DNA from: DATLAN01 sp035527455
GTDB lineage: Bacteria; Planctomycetota; Planctomycetia; Pirellulales; Thermoguttaceae
NCBI GenBank assembly: GCA_035527455.1
Contig: DATLAN010000233.1
Coordinates: forward strand, 1 to 34,635
DNA: 34,635 nt
Direction of reading: 5' to 3'
The translations under genes were made by a program, and so were the position numbers. A model generated the notes under the pieces. The model saw only the letters and a program-made list of their open reading frames with translations, did not search any database and was not told the DNA's origin. Every line of letters begins with the position of its first letter. Positions within the stretch are counted from its first letter, which is position 1. Positions 15,985 through 25,479 of the stretch are shown here, piece after piece.

Positions 15985-16069
15985 TGCCGAAGAGAGGACT
16001 TGAACCTCCACGCCCGTAAAGGGCACTAGGTCCTGAACCTAGCGCGTCTGCCAATTCCGCCACTTCGGC
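15985..16069 (-). tRNA. tRNA-Leu (anticodon CAG)
   Basis: An 85-base class II tRNA on the minus strand. The acceptor arms are GCCGAAG/CTTCGGC. The D-arm region reads TGGCGGAATTGGCAGACGC. The anticodon stem-loop CTAGG-TTCAGGA-CCTAG gives anticodon CAG. A long variable arm is closed by GCCC/GGGC, and the T-loop is GTTCAAGTC. The discriminator is A, the usual leucine identity base. The 3' CCA is not encoded. Confidence 0.95.
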
Positions 16070-16167
16070 TCTATTTATCTTTTTAGAAGACTGCTGCGGA
16101 CAATGCAAGCCCTGTTTCGGTGGTGAACTCATCCCCCCACGACCCGTAGACGGATCGGACGCCGAAA

Positions 16168-16204
16168 GAAAAAACTGCTGCTCCCCGAACGAGGGAGCAG
16201 CAGT
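16168..16204 (-). terminator. Rho-independent terminator of the DUF1559 gene
   Basis: On the minus strand, ACTGCTGCTCCC (16193-16204 read in reverse) pairs perfectly with GGGAGCAGCAGT over 12 bp with a 7-base loop. A run of six T follows. It lies 45 bases after the DUF1559 stop. Confidence 0.9.
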
Positions 16205-16248
16205 CGATAGGCGTTTCGTGGAAAAGGGGCATCACCCGATGCGGCCGT

Positions 16249-17337
16249 TTACCACATTTCATTCTCCGGCGGGAACGGATCGCCGTTCTGCCGCGTGATG
16301 ATGAAGAAGTACGCCGCGGCGTCGATATCTTCTTTGATCGCGTGGGCGCTTCCGTCGGCGAAGCCGTGACACACGATGCCTCGGTGATCGCTGCTGGGAC
16401 CGTAGAATGGATCATCCGGATCTATGTCATCGGAGACCGAGAGTCCACCCATTGAAACTCCTCCGTCGTCGTACGTATACTGCTCGTAGTCCCAGTCGAG
16501 ATACGTCATGTCGGCTGTAGGGTCAAGCGTGGAATCCTGTCCCCAAGTGTTCGGCGTCCATCCCGAGGGATACCAGTGCTTGATTTCCTGCATCGGAGGT
16601 TCGAACTTCATCGTGCATGGACCGGTCTGGTGGCCAATCGGCAGGCCAACCAAGGAGGCTTCCCTTCCAACGGTCCAGCGGGCCCGGTTCCGCTCCTTCG
16701 TTTCTACCAAGAGGATGGTATGCGAGGTACCGTCCTGGGCAAAACTCTTATTGCTGAGGCTCGAGCCCGGATAGATTCCGCCGTCCGGATGGTCCTTCCT
16801 CGTGCCATAGGCAAAATCTCCTTGAGGGTTCTCGCTCGCCTCCATCAGGCTTCCGATGTGAGAGGCGCTCATCGCCTTGTAGTTGGTGATCGCCTCCAAC
16901 TTCGTGTTCTTGTCGATCCACGGGTCACCGCCATAACTGGGACACTGGAATGCGGGCAACGTTCGACCGAGGGCCTGCGTATGAGGGTGGTTGATGTCGG
17001 TCTTGAAATCGAGCGGGCCGGCCAACCTCGTATCGAGCGAATCGTACAAGGCCTGTTCCTCGAGCTGAGGAAGCACGTAGATCATCCAACTCCAACCGTC
17101 CATCCAGGTGATCAGTCCACCCTGTCGCTGCACGGTGCAGGACGAGGGATAGTCTCCCGTCTTCTGGTGGAACGGGAGCAACAACTGCTTGATCTTGGCC
17201 AAGCAGGACGAGCGGCGCGCGGCTTCGCGCACCGATTGGATTGCCGGCAACAGCAATCCAATCAAGATGCCGATGATGGCAATCACCACCAGCAACTCCA
17301 CGAGGGTGAACCCCCGCTTCCGAGACCGAGTGATCAT
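16249..17337 (-). CDS. DUF1559 pseudopilin-like protein
   Basis: A 362-residue protein. ATG 17337 has an excellent GGGAGGTGA 5-6 bases upstream; the in-frame ATG at 17388 lacks one. The N-terminus is the type IV prepilin/type II secretion cleavage and methylation motif: basic RSRKR, then GFTLVELLVVIAIIGILIG, then IQSVREAARRSSC. The DUF1559 body follows with NYKAMSASHIG, TILLVETKERNRARW and the C-terminal SSDHRGIVCHGFADGSAHAI block. This large planctomycete-expanded family is thought to sit at the cell surface after prepilin peptidase cleavage. The exact role is unknown. The gene appears to be a single transcription unit with its own terminator. Confidence 0.95.
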   Translation of the reverse strand: MITRSRKRGFTLVELLVVIAIIGILIGLLLPAIQSVREAARRSSCLAKIKQLLLPFHQKTGDYPSSCTVQRQGGLITWMDGWSWMIYVLPQLEEQALYDSLDTRLAGPLDFKTDINHPHTQALGRTLPAFQCPSYGGDPWIDKNTKLEAITNYKAMSASHIGSLMEASENPQGDFAYGTRKDHPDGGIYPGSSLSNKSFAQDGTSHTILLVETKERNRARWTVGREASLVGLPIGHQTGPCTMKFEPPMQEIKHWYPSGWTPNTWGQDSTLDPTADMTYLDWDYEQYTYDDGGVSMGGLSVSDDIDPDDPFYGPSSDHRGIVCHGFADGSAHAIKEDIDAAAYFFIITRQNGDPFPPENEMW

Positions 17338-17608
17338 GCGATCACCTCCCTTGGGAAAAAAGATAGAATAAGGGATTTGTGCGGCCATAAGGCCACAACC
17401 GTAAACGCCATGCAGAATAACTGAAAATGAGACAAGCCCACGGCCCGTACCGCAACGACCGTCCAGTCCGAACCCGCAGGAAACAGACTCTTCACCTCAG
17501 TAACTTTGATTTTATCGGACGGATAATGCCTCTGTCAAACGTCAATCCGCGTTTTTCCAGGCGGGGATGGAGCACGCCTGCCACATTTTGGGGGGCTCTG
17601 GGCGAGTC

Positions 17609-17793
17609 GAAAACGGGGACTGGCTCCGGGCCGTCTCTCAGCTCCCGGCTCGCGAAAAACGCACGCCGGCCCGGTGCCTGTCCCCTTTTTCGACGGTTTT
17701 CCGAGTGGACCGCCCGAAAAAGGGGACAGGCACCGTCGGCAACGCGAAATACCGCTGGAAAACGACATCTCGACGGAGCCAGTCCCCATTTTC
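17609..17793. repeat. Nested inverted repeats of the GGGGACAGGCACC type
   Basis: The inner arms at 17672-17692 and 17715-17735 are perfectly complementary over 21 bases around GTGCCTGTCCCCTTTTT. The outer arms at 17609-17628 and 17774-17793 match over 20 bases with one difference around GGGGACTGGCTCC. A related cluster occurs at 28872-28994. Confidence 0.9.
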
Positions 17794-17867
17794 GGGCTCC
17801 CTCAATTGCAGTGTCGGTTTCTTGACAAATCGCTCCCAGCGGCCAAAATGCGACACGGAAGGCTGAT

Positions 17868-17954
17868 GTGGGGCAGGTTTCCTAACCTGCCAGCTCCGTG
17901 ATATCCCGGTGACCAACGGCACTCAAGGTCGGCAGGTTAGGAAACCTGCCCCAC
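17868..17954. repeat. 24-bp perfect inverted repeat with self-palindromic arms
   Basis: Arms at 17868-17891 and 17931-17954 are perfect reverse complements. Each arm is itself a hairpin, GGCAGGTT-TCCT-AACCTGCC. It ends 27 bases before the addB start codon. Confidence 0.9.
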
Positions 17955-17981
17955 GAAGACCCCCCCCATTAGATAAATATC

Positions 17982-20900
17982 ATGCCCACTCGCGTCACCG
18001 TCATCGTCGGACCACCTCAGAGCGGTAAGACCCGATGGGCGTTGAGTCGCTACCACCGCCTGCTGGCGGAAAACGTTCCGGGAGCGGCCGTCTACCTGAC
18101 TCCGACCTGGCGGGCGGCGGAAGAGCTGCGCTGCCGGCTGGTCGAGGGCATGGGCGCGGGCTGCTTCAGTCCCGGCGTGATGACCTTCGAGAAGTTCGCC
18201 GATGCGATTCTCGAAGTCGCCCCCGAGCCGGTCCGGCCGATCACCCGACTGATGAAGCGGCATTTGGTCCGGCAGGCGATCGACGGGCAACTCGCCCAAG
18301 GCCGGCTCAAGCACTTCGGCCCCATCGCCCGGAGCAGCGGGTTGGTCGACCTGGTGTGCGAGTTCATCGCCGAACTGAAACGGCTGGAAATCTGGCCGGA
18401 ACACTTTCAAGAGGCGTGCCGAACCCGAGGGATCACGGACAAGGACTCGGAACTCTGGGAGATCTACGATCGATACCAGCAGAGCCTCCGGGAACATCGG
18501 CTCTACGACGCCGAAGGGCGTTTCTGGTCGGCCCGGGATCTATTGGGAAAGGCCGTCTCGCCGACGGAGCGGTTGAGGCTGGTGGTGGCCGACGGATTCA
18601 CCGACTTCACGCGGACGCAGCACGAGATCCTGCAGATCCTCGCGCGTCGGGTCGAGGAACTCCTGATCACCTTGCCGTTGGAGGCTCAACCGCGGCGCGA
18701 CGACCTGTTCTCCAAGCCGCTGAAGACGCTTTCGGAACTCCGCCGTCGGCATCGGCAACTGGTCGTCGAAGAGTTGGCCCGGCCGCAGCAGCCCGATTGG
18801 CCGGCGATGGCGCACCTTGAAAGGACGCTGTTCGTCAATCCACGCCACGCGCAACCCGCCCCCGATACTGAGGGTGTGGAGATCCTGGCTGCCGCGCGGC
18901 GGTTGGGCGAGGTCGAGCTGATCGGTGCGCGGATCAAGCGTTTGCTCGGCGAAGGGGCCGCGCGACCCGGCGAGATTGCCGTGGTGTTTCGATCGCTGCA
19001 CGAGGCCGGTCCGCTGGTCGGCGAGGCGTTCGACGAGTTGGGCATCCCCTATGCGTTGGAGACCGGTCAGTCGCTGGACCGCTCGCCCGCACTGGCCGCG
19101 CTGGTCGCCCTCTTGCAGTTGGACGTCGACGACTGGCCGTTGGGCAGTCTGCTGGCCGTGCTGGGAAGCAACTACTTCCGGCCGCAGTGGGGGCAGTGGG
19201 AAGAGGACGGCACGCGGATCGCCGCCGAGCGCACGATCCGCCGGCTGCAAATTCCCCGGGGCCGCCGGCGGCTGCTCGAGCGACTGGCGGATCGAACGTG
19301 CGGGGATGAAGCCGGCGGGTCGACGGTGTTGGTGACATTGCAGCAGTTGGGGAAAACGCTGGACGAACTGCCGAAGCAGGCGACGCTGGGCGGTTGGGCC
19401 GAGGCCTGGGAGCGGCTCGGCCGACACACGGGCTTGTGGGCGGCAATCGAATCCGAGACGGACGACCCGACACTCGGCTCGCCGTCGCGGCTGTCGGACC
19501 GAACGGCGTGGGCCCGGTTGATCGGTGCGTTGAAGGAGGGCGACACCGTGTGCCGGTGGCTCGAGCGTGAGCCGCCGGAGCTGGATCGCCGCGAAGCGCT
19601 GGCGGCGCTGAAAGACACGATCGCCGCCGAACGCGTCGGCCACAGCGGCGACGAATCGGGCCGGGTGCGGGTGCTCTCGGCGGCAAGCGTCCGGGCGCTT
19701 CGGATCCCTTATCTGTTCCTGGCCGGACTGTCGGAAAAGGCGTTTCCCCCGGCCGACCGCGAGGACCGGCTCTACGGCGAGGCCGAGTATCAACGGCTGA
19801 TCGACCAGGGCTTGCCGCTGGTGTCGCGCACGGAGCGGAATCGCGAGGAAATGCTGCTGTTCTACGAGGTAATGACCCGGGCGACCCGGCGGCTATTCTT
19901 GAGCTATCCGGCCCTGGACGAATCGGCCCAACCGCTCTCGCCCAGCCCGTATTTGAAGGAAGTGGAACAGGCCTGCGGCGCGGGGCGGATCGTCCGGACC
20001 GAGCTGACCGACTTGAGTCCCGTGCCCTCCGGCGACGAACCGCTCTCGGCGACCGAGTTCCGTATTGGGGCCGTGGCCAAGGGCCTCTCGGGCGACGCCT
20101 CGCCGCTGGCCGGACTGATCCGTCTGGAGCCGACCGACGGACTGGCCGAGAACCTCCTGGCCGGTCTGCTCCTGACCCACCTTCGCCAGGACCGCGAACG
20201 TTTCGGACCGGCCGAAGGGATGCTATTGAGCGAGGCGGCCGGCAAACGGTTGGCCGAGCGATTTTCTCTCGAAGCGACCTTCCACGTCACCGGACTGGAA
20301 CAATACGCGTCTTGCCCTTATCGGTTCTTTCTCGAACGGCTGCTGAAGCTCGAGCCGGTCGAGGACCTCGCGTTGAGCGTGGATTACCTGGAGCGGGGCC
20401 GACTGGCGCACGAGGTGTTGGCGTCGTTTCACCGGCGGGTGAACGGGTTTTGCGGCGGCCCGACCTCGCCGACCACCTTGGACGAGGCGACGTACCGGCG
20501 CCTCTTGGACGAAACGCTCGAGGAAGTATGTCCGGCCGAAACGGCCCGGAGCGTTCAGGCCGCCCTGCGCGAGGTGGATCGCCGGCTGCTGCTTCAGTGG
20601 ATCGGCGACTATCGCCGCCAACATGAGAACTACGACAAGCTGTGGGAGGAGTGCGACGTCCCGCCGGCGCCGGAGTTCTTCGAGGTCTCTTTCGGGCGGA
20701 CCGCCGGCGACGAAGATCCCCGCTCGACGGACCGGCCGCTGGAACTGCACACGCCGGAGGGCACGATCCGACTGGCCGGCCGCATCGACCGCATCGACAC
20801 GGGCCGGCTGGCCGGGCAAACCGTGCTCAACGTGTTGGACTACAAGACCGGCGGCACGGTCCGCTTCAGCCGCGAAGCCGTGCTGGAGGGAACCGCCCTG

Positions 20901-21254
20901 CAACTGCCCCTTTACGCCGTCGCCGCCGCCGAACTCCTGCTCGACGACCGCCGGGTCGTACCATGGCAGGCCGGCTATTGGAACCTCCGCGACGAGGGTT
21001 TCAAGCCGAAAAATGCCCTGTCGATGTATCAACGCGGCGAGGGGCGGCTGACGCCCGACGACGAGTGGGAAGAACTCCGCGCGGGCATGACCGAAAGGGT
21101 GGCGGCGCTGGTGCGGGGGATTCGCGCGGGGGAGTTTCCCGTCGCAAGCGGCAACGAGCGATGTACCAGCTTCTGCCCCTATCGCACGGCCTGCCGCATC
21201 AACCAGGTTCGTTCCTTGGAGAAAACATGGCCGCCGGCGACCGACCAGGATTGA
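17982..21254 (+). CDS. addB: AddB-type helicase-nuclease subunit
   Basis: A 1090-residue protein. It begins with the Walker A motif GPPQSGKT (residues 10-17). A long helicase-like region with degenerate motifs follows, including YLFLAGLSEKAFPP and EMLLFYEVMTRATRRLFLSYP. It ends with a RecB-family PD-(D/E)XK nuclease, NVLDYKTGG (Asp953). Four cysteines fit the AddB iron-sulfur staple: Cys778 in SCPYRFF and Cys1061, 1065, 1071 in CTSFCPYRTAC. CPYR occurs at both ends, as in the family. With AddA it resects double-strand breaks and loads RecA in the cytosol. The stop overlaps the addA start by 28 bases. Start 17982 lacks a Shine-Dalgarno and lies just after a large palindrome. Confidence 0.9.
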   Translation: MPTRVTVIVGPPQSGKTRWALSRYHRLLAENVPGAAVYLTPTWRAAEELRCRLVEGMGAGCFSPGVMTFEKFADAILEVAPEPVRPITRLMKRHLVRQAIDGQLAQGRLKHFGPIARSSGLVDLVCEFIAELKRLEIWPEHFQEACRTRGITDKDSELWEIYDRYQQSLREHRLYDAEGRFWSARDLLGKAVSPTERLRLVVADGFTDFTRTQHEILQILARRVEELLITLPLEAQPRRDDLFSKPLKTLSELRRRHRQLVVEELARPQQPDWPAMAHLERTLFVNPRHAQPAPDTEGVEILAAARRLGEVELIGARIKRLLGEGAARPGEIAVVFRSLHEAGPLVGEAFDELGIPYALETGQSLDRSPALAALVALLQLDVDDWPLGSLLAVLGSNYFRPQWGQWEEDGTRIAAERTIRRLQIPRGRRRLLERLADRTCGDEAGGSTVLVTLQQLGKTLDELPKQATLGGWAEAWERLGRHTGLWAAIESETDDPTLGSPSRLSDRTAWARLIGALKEGDTVCRWLEREPPELDRREALAALKDTIAAERVGHSGDESGRVRVLSAASVRALRIPYLFLAGLSEKAFPPADREDRLYGEAEYQRLIDQGLPLVSRTERNREEMLLFYEVMTRATRRLFLSYPALDESAQPLSPSPYLKEVEQACGAGRIVRTELTDLSPVPSGDEPLSATEFRIGAVAKGLSGDASPLAGLIRLEPTDGLAENLLAGLLLTHLRQDRERFGPAEGMLLSEAAGKRLAERFSLEATFHVTGLEQYASCPYRFFLERLLKLEPVEDLALSVDYLERGRLAHEVLASFHRRVNGFCGGPTSPTTLDEATYRRLLDETLEEVCPAETARSVQAALREVDRRLLLQWIGDYRRQHENYDKLWEECDVPPAPEFFEVSFGRTAGDEDPRSTDRPLELHTPEGTIRLAGRIDRIDTGRLAGQTVLNVLDYKTGGTVRFSREAVLEGTALQLPLYAVAAAELLLDDRRVVPWQAGYWNLRDEGFKPKNALSMYQRGEGRLTPDDEWEELRAGMTERVAALVRGIRAGEFPVASGNERCTSFCPYRTACRINQVRSLEKTWPPATDQD

Positions 21255-24200
21255 CCGAACAGCAACGTCGGGCCGTTTTCGCATGGGACGTCTCCGTGGC
21301 GCTCTCGGCCGGCGCCGGGTGCGGCAAGACGTTCGTGCTGACCGAGCGGTTCCTCGCGCAGTTGCAGCCCGTCGCTCGCGCCGAGGCGGGACGTACCGCC
21401 TTGGGACAGATCGTGGCGATCACCTTCACCGAACGGGCCGCCCGCGAGATGCGCGACCGGATCCGCGCCGCGTGCAGCCGGCGGTTGATCGAGGCACCCG
21501 AGCAGCAGGTCGCCTACTGGCTCGACTTGATCCGCGAACTCGACACGGCGCGGATCAGCACGATCCATTCGTTTTGCGGCTCGTTGCTGCGTGCCCACGC
21601 GGTCGAAGCCCGGTTGGACCCGCAGTTTCGCGTGCTGGATCAGGCCCAGGCCGACACGCTCCTGTACGAGCTGCTCGACCGCGAAATACGCGATCGATTG
21701 GCCGAGCGCGACGAGGCGGTGATCCAATTGATGGTGCGATTCGGTCTGGAGCGGCTCTACGACATGATTCGCGTGCTCTTGGATCGGCGCGGAGAGATCG
21801 ACTGGCCGCAGTGGCGCGAGGAGACGGTCGACGAGCTGATCGAGCGGTGGAAGGATTTCTGGCGCAGCGACACGTTGCCCCGGGTGCTCGCTCAAGTCGC
21901 CGAATCCTCGGCGGCACGGACCGTGCTGGAGATCGCCCGGCGGCATGGCCCGGACCATGCCACGATGCGTCAGCGGTGCGACGTGCTCGTGGAGCAGCTT
22001 CCCGACTTGCCCCGGAGCGACGATCCGGCGGCCGCGTTGGATTCGATCCTCCAGAGCGCGAAAGTGCAGGGCGGCGGTGGCAAAAAGGTCTGGGAAAGCG
22101 AAGAGATTTACGAGAAGTTCCGCGACGCGGCGACGAAGCTGCGCGGCGTCATCAAGGACCGTCAGCGGTTCCTCTCTTTCGACGCGGAAGCCGCCCGGCC
22201 CGCCGCCGAAGCGGCCTTGTGGTTGGTCGCCGTAGCCGATGGAGTGGCGAAAGCCTACGAAGACGAGAAACAAGACCAAAGCGTTCTCGACTTCAACGAC
22301 CTGCTGATCCGCGCCAGGGAACTGCTCGCGGGGCCCGATCGCGAGGCCTTGCGGAAGCGGCTGGCCTCGCGAATCCGCCTGCTTCTGGTCGACGAGTTTC
22401 AGGACACCGACCCGTTGCAGGTCGAACTGGTCGAGGCGCTTTGCGGCGACGGCCTGAGGACGGGCAAGCTCTTCTTCGTGGGCGACTACAAGCAGTCGAT
22501 CTACCGTTTCCGGGGTGCCGACCCGCACGTCTTCCGGCGGCTTCGCAACTCGATTCCCGAAGAGGGCCGGTTGCCGCTGTCGTTGAATTTCCGCAGCCAG
22601 CCGGCCGTGATCGACTTCGTCAATGCCCTGTTCGGCGAGGAAATGGGCCCGGAGTACGAACCGCTGCGTCCGCATCGCCAACAGGTCTCGCCCACGCCGG
22701 CGGTGGAATTCCTCTGGGCACCGGATGGGGAAGAAGAGGGCGGCACCGAGCGACAGGCGGAGCGCCTGCGGCGACGCGAGGCCGATTGGATCGCGCGGCG
22801 GATTCGGGCGATGCTCGATTCGGGCGAACGGATCGTCTGGGACCAAGAGGCCGCGGCGGCCGGCGAACCGGCGGCCCGGGCGGTCCGGCCCGGCGACGTG
22901 GCGCTGCTGTTCCGCGCGCTTTCCAACGTCGAGTACTATGAAGAGGCGCTGCGGCGATACGGCATCGATTATTATCTGGTCGGCGGTCACGCCTTCTACG
23001 CGCAGCAGGAGATCTTCGATCTGTTGAATCTGCTGCGGGCGCTCGACAGCCCGTGCGACGAGGTGAGCCTGGCCGGCGCGTTGCGCAGCCCGCTGTTCGG
23101 CCTGCTGGACGAGACCCTGTTCTGGCTGGCGCAACACCCGAAGGGCCTCTTCGCGGGGCTGCACGCCGCCGACTTGCCGGCCGAGCTTGACCCGCACCAG
23201 CGGCGTCGGGTCGAGTTCGCGGCGGCTACGCTCGGCGAGCTTAGGGCGGTGAAGGACCGGCTGCCGATCGCCCAACTGATCAACGAGGCGCTGCGGAGGA
23301 CCGGCTACGACGCGATCTTGCTGAGCGAGTTCCTCGGCGAGCGGAAACTGGCCAACCTGAGGAAGCTCATCGAGCAGGCGCGGAGTTTCGACCGATCGGG
23401 CATCTTCACGCTGGCCGATTTCATCACGCAGCTCTCGCAATTCGTCGCCCGGCAGCCCGACGAAGCGTTGGCGGCCACGCAGCCGGAAGCGACCGACGTG
23501 GTCCGGTTGATGACGATTCACCAGTCGAAGGGGCTGGAATTTCCCGTGGTCGTGGTGCCCGACGTCGATCGCCGTGCGATGGGGCGGACGTCGGCGGCCG
23601 CGTTCACGCGAGAGCTGGGACCGATGGTCAAGGACAGCGAGGCGATCGGCGGCTTCGATCTTCACGCGCTGGCCGAAGGCGACGACGATCGGGCCGAGCG
23701 GACTCGCTTGCTCTACGTGGCAACCACCCGGACGGCCGATTACCTGATCCTCTCGGCCGGCGTGACACAACTCGGTGCGGTCCGCGGGCCGTGGATGGAG
23801 CTGCTCGCCCGGCGGTTCGCAGACGCCATGTGGGGTGAGGGCAATGGTCAGACGGTTCTCGGCCGAAGCGATTCCGGCGACGAGGCTTCACCGCGGGTCG
23901 AGGTGAGAGTGACGACGACTCCGCCGCCGGTGGAGACAAAGCCGCCGGGGCTCTCGCGGCGCCGCAATCTGGCAAAGGTGATCGAGAAGGCCCGGAAGAT
24001 GGCCGAAGGCGGCAGCGGCCGGTCGCCGCGATACTTGGCGGCCGTCGGGCCCGATCCGTCGGCCCGGCGCCAATACTCCTTCTCGCGACTGACCGGTGTG
24101 CTTCATGCCCGAGAGAATTCCGGGCGGGTTGATCTACCGGTCGATGACGCGCAACGCCCGCCGCTGGATCCCTGCGGTTTGGGCACGCTGGTCCATGCGG

Positions 24201-24736
24201 TGCTGGCCGAGATCGACTTCCGCCGGCCCGGCGACGTGGCGGCGCTGGTCGAGCGTCATGCGCCGCGCCATCTGCCCGACGCCGAGGACCTCCGCGAGCC
24301 GATCGAGATGATCCGCCGGTTCCTCGATTCGCCTCGTGCGGAAGACTTGGCCCAAGCCAAAGAGGTTCACTGCGAGCTGGAGTTCCTGCTGGCCTGGCCG
24401 CCCGACGGAAAGGGGCCGAAGGAGCGGTACCTGCAAGGATTCATCGACTGTTTGTATTTGGACGCGGCCGACCGGTGGCACGTGCTGGATTACAAGACCA
24501 ACCGCGTGACCGAATCGACGCTCGAGGCGACGGCGACCGAGTACGAGATGCAGATGCTGCTTTACGCGCTGGCCGTCCAGCGGATCCTCGGCCGCCCGGC
24601 GGACGAACTGGCGCTCTGTTTCCTCCGCCCGGGACTGGAGCATTCTCTCCCGTGGAACGACGCGGCCCAAGGCCGCGTGATCGAAATGATCGACAGCTCG
24701 ATTCACAAAGCCGCGACCGGTGGTCGCGCCCCATAA
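21227..24736 (+). CDS. addA: AddA-type UvrD helicase-nuclease subunit
   Basis: A 1169-residue protein from ATG 21227, chosen for GGAG 6 bases upstream and because it precedes the conserved N-terminus. An in-frame extension to 20642 is addB shadow. SF1A helicase motifs are complete: SAGAGCGKT (Lys34), ITFTERAAREM, STIHSFCGSLLR, LLVDEFQDTD (Asp389), FVGDYKQSIYRFRGA, LNFRSQPAVI, LMTIHQSKGLEFPVVVVPD, and LLYVATTRT. The C-terminal RecB-type nuclease has HVLDYKTN (Asp1088). The gene overlaps addB by 28 bases, so the pair is co-translated. The last nine residues (KAATGGRAP) and the stop are encoded by two REP palindromes of the RAYT 2 family, suggesting that repeat insertion remodelled the C-terminus. 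Confidence 0.92.
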   Translation: MAAGDRPGLTEQQRRAVFAWDVSVALSAGAGCGKTFVLTERFLAQLQPVARAEAGRTALGQIVAITFTERAAREMRDRIRAACSRRLIEAPEQQVAYWLDLIRELDTARISTIHSFCGSLLRAHAVEARLDPQFRVLDQAQADTLLYELLDREIRDRLAERDEAVIQLMVRFGLERLYDMIRVLLDRRGEIDWPQWREETVDELIERWKDFWRSDTLPRVLAQVAESSAARTVLEIARRHGPDHATMRQRCDVLVEQLPDLPRSDDPAAALDSILQSAKVQGGGGKKVWESEEIYEKFRDAATKLRGVIKDRQRFLSFDAEAARPAAEAALWLVAVADGVAKAYEDEKQDQSVLDFNDLLIRARELLAGPDREALRKRLASRIRLLLVDEFQDTDPLQVELVEALCGDGLRTGKLFFVGDYKQSIYRFRGADPHVFRRLRNSIPEEGRLPLSLNFRSQPAVIDFVNALFGEEMGPEYEPLRPHRQQVSPTPAVEFLWAPDGEEEGGTERQAERLRRREADWIARRIRAMLDSGERIVWDQEAAAAGEPAARAVRPGDVALLFRALSNVEYYEEALRRYGIDYYLVGGHAFYAQQEIFDLLNLLRALDSPCDEVSLAGALRSPLFGLLDETLFWLAQHPKGLFAGLHAADLPAELDPHQRRRVEFAAATLGELRAVKDRLPIAQLINEALRRTGYDAILLSEFLGERKLANLRKLIEQARSFDRSGIFTLADFITQLSQFVARQPDEALAATQPEATDVVRLMTIHQSKGLEFPVVVVPDVDRRAMGRTSAAAFTRELGPMVKDSEAIGGFDLHALAEGDDDRAERTRLLYVATTRTADYLILSAGVTQLGAVRGPWMELLARRFADAMWGEGNGQTVLGRSDSGDEASPRVEVRVTTTPPPVETKPPGLSRRRNLAKVIEKARKMAEGGSGRSPRYLAAVGPDPSARRQYSFSRLTGVLHARENSGRVDLPVDDAQRPPLDPCGLGTLVHAVLAEIDFRRPGDVAALVERHAPRHLPDAEDLREPIEMIRRFLDSPRAEDLAQAKEVHCELEFLLAWPPDGKGPKERYLQGFIDCLYLDAADRWHVLDYKTNRVTESTLEATATEYEMQMLLYALAVQRILGRPADELALCFLRPGLEHSLPWNDAAQGRVIEMIDSSIHKAATGGRAP

Positions 24737-24817
24737 AGCCGCGACCGTTGGTCGCGCCGTAGGGTTCGTATGCACGTGTTCATTAGATTGTCGGGCGCGA
24801 CCACCGGTCGCGGCTTT
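24707..24817. repeat. Left REP cluster of RAYT 2, three units
   Basis: Units of AAAGCCGCGACCGGTGGTCG plus CGCC lie at 24707-24730 and 24735-24758 (one base different) in direct orientation. An inverted unit lies at 24794-24817. Each folds into a 7-bp stem, CGCGACC-GGT-GGTCGCG. The first unit encodes the addA C-terminus, and the edge of the second supplies part of its TAA stop. Confidence 0.92.
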
Positions 24818-24858
24818 GTGCCATTGCGGTTTCTGCCGCGCACGAATAAAATGACCAC

Positions 24859-25395
24859 ATGCCAAGCACGATTGGTTACCATATCGTCATTGCCGGATAC
24901 GGCTTGTGGCTGCCGGGTGACGGGCGCGGCTCGTGGTCGACGGCGTGGGACGAGCGACTCGGACTGATCGAACCACACACGCTGCACCCCGGCGACCCGG
25001 TCAGGTTGCGAATGGCGGAAGAACGGATCAAGCACCCTGCCGTGCGACTTGACGCGGGGATGATCCAATTGGTTTTGGAGATGCTGGCGGATTGCGTGAG
25101 AGAATCCGACTGGTCGATCGCCGCTGCTTCGGTGGAAACCACGCACAGTCATTTACTGTTGACGTATACGGAGCGTAACATCGATCATACGATCAAGTGG
25201 ATCAAGGACAGGACGACCAAGGAGATTCACCGCCGCATGTCGCATCAAGGCCCCGTTTGGTGCAAGGGCAAGTGGCGGTCGTTTCTCTTCGACGTCGACC
25301 AGTGGGAGGCCGCGCAGAAGTACATCGAGCAACACAACGTTCGTCGCGGCGAAGGGCCGCGTCCCTATTCGTTCATCGAGCCCGATCTTCCATAA
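24859..25395 (+). CDS. REP-associated-type Y1 transposase (RAYT 2)
   Basis: A 178-residue protein of the IS200-like Y1 superfamily from a branch different from RAYT 1. The N-terminus GYGLWLPGDGRGSWS is typical of one large transposase subgroup. The HUH motif is His96/His98 in ETTHSHLLLTY. A basic helix (IKWIKDRTTKEIHRR) follows, then VWCKGKWRSFLFD and the tyrosine helix WEAAQKYIEQHN (probably Tyr155). It is framed by three palindromic units on each side. Its stop TAA at 25393-25395 overlaps the edge of the first right-hand unit. No Shine-Dalgarno precedes ATG 24859. All motifs appear intact. Transposase versus host-adapted role cannot be decided from sequence. Confidence 0.85.
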   Translation: MPSTIGYHIVIAGYGLWLPGDGRGSWSTAWDERLGLIEPHTLHPGDPVRLRMAEERIKHPAVRLDAGMIQLVLEMLADCVRESDWSIAAASVETTHSHLLLTYTERNIDHTIKWIKDRTTKEIHRRMSHQGPVWCKGKWRSFLFDVDQWEAAQKYIEQHNVRRGEGPRPYSFIEPDLP

Positions 25396-25477
25396 AGCCG
25401 CGACCGGTGGTCGCGCCCCGTTTTCCGGCGCGACCACCGGTCGCGGCTTTGTGGGCGCGACCACCGGTCGCGGCTTT
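25394..25477. repeat. Right REP cluster of RAYT 2, three units
   Basis: A direct unit lies at 25394-25417 and inverted units at 25427-25450 and 25454-25477, the same 24-base element as on the left. The inverted units end in GGCTTT or GGCTTTTT. The last one runs directly into the ATG at 25480, and its stem plus T-run could also act as a weak terminator. Confidence 0.92.
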
Positions 25478-25479
25478 TT

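Larger units (their letters stand above)
17338..17981. other. Intergenic region with two nested palindrome clusters
   Basis: This 644-base gap lies between the divergent DUF1559 and addB genes. No convincing ORF is seen. Short frames here translate repeats. The region must carry the addB promoter, but none was pinned down. No Shine-Dalgarno is visible before addB. Confidence 0.6.

Noticed and set aside
21179..23770. 863-residue minus-strand open frame
   Set aside because: Antisense to addA, whose complete helicase motifs leave no doubt about the coding strand.
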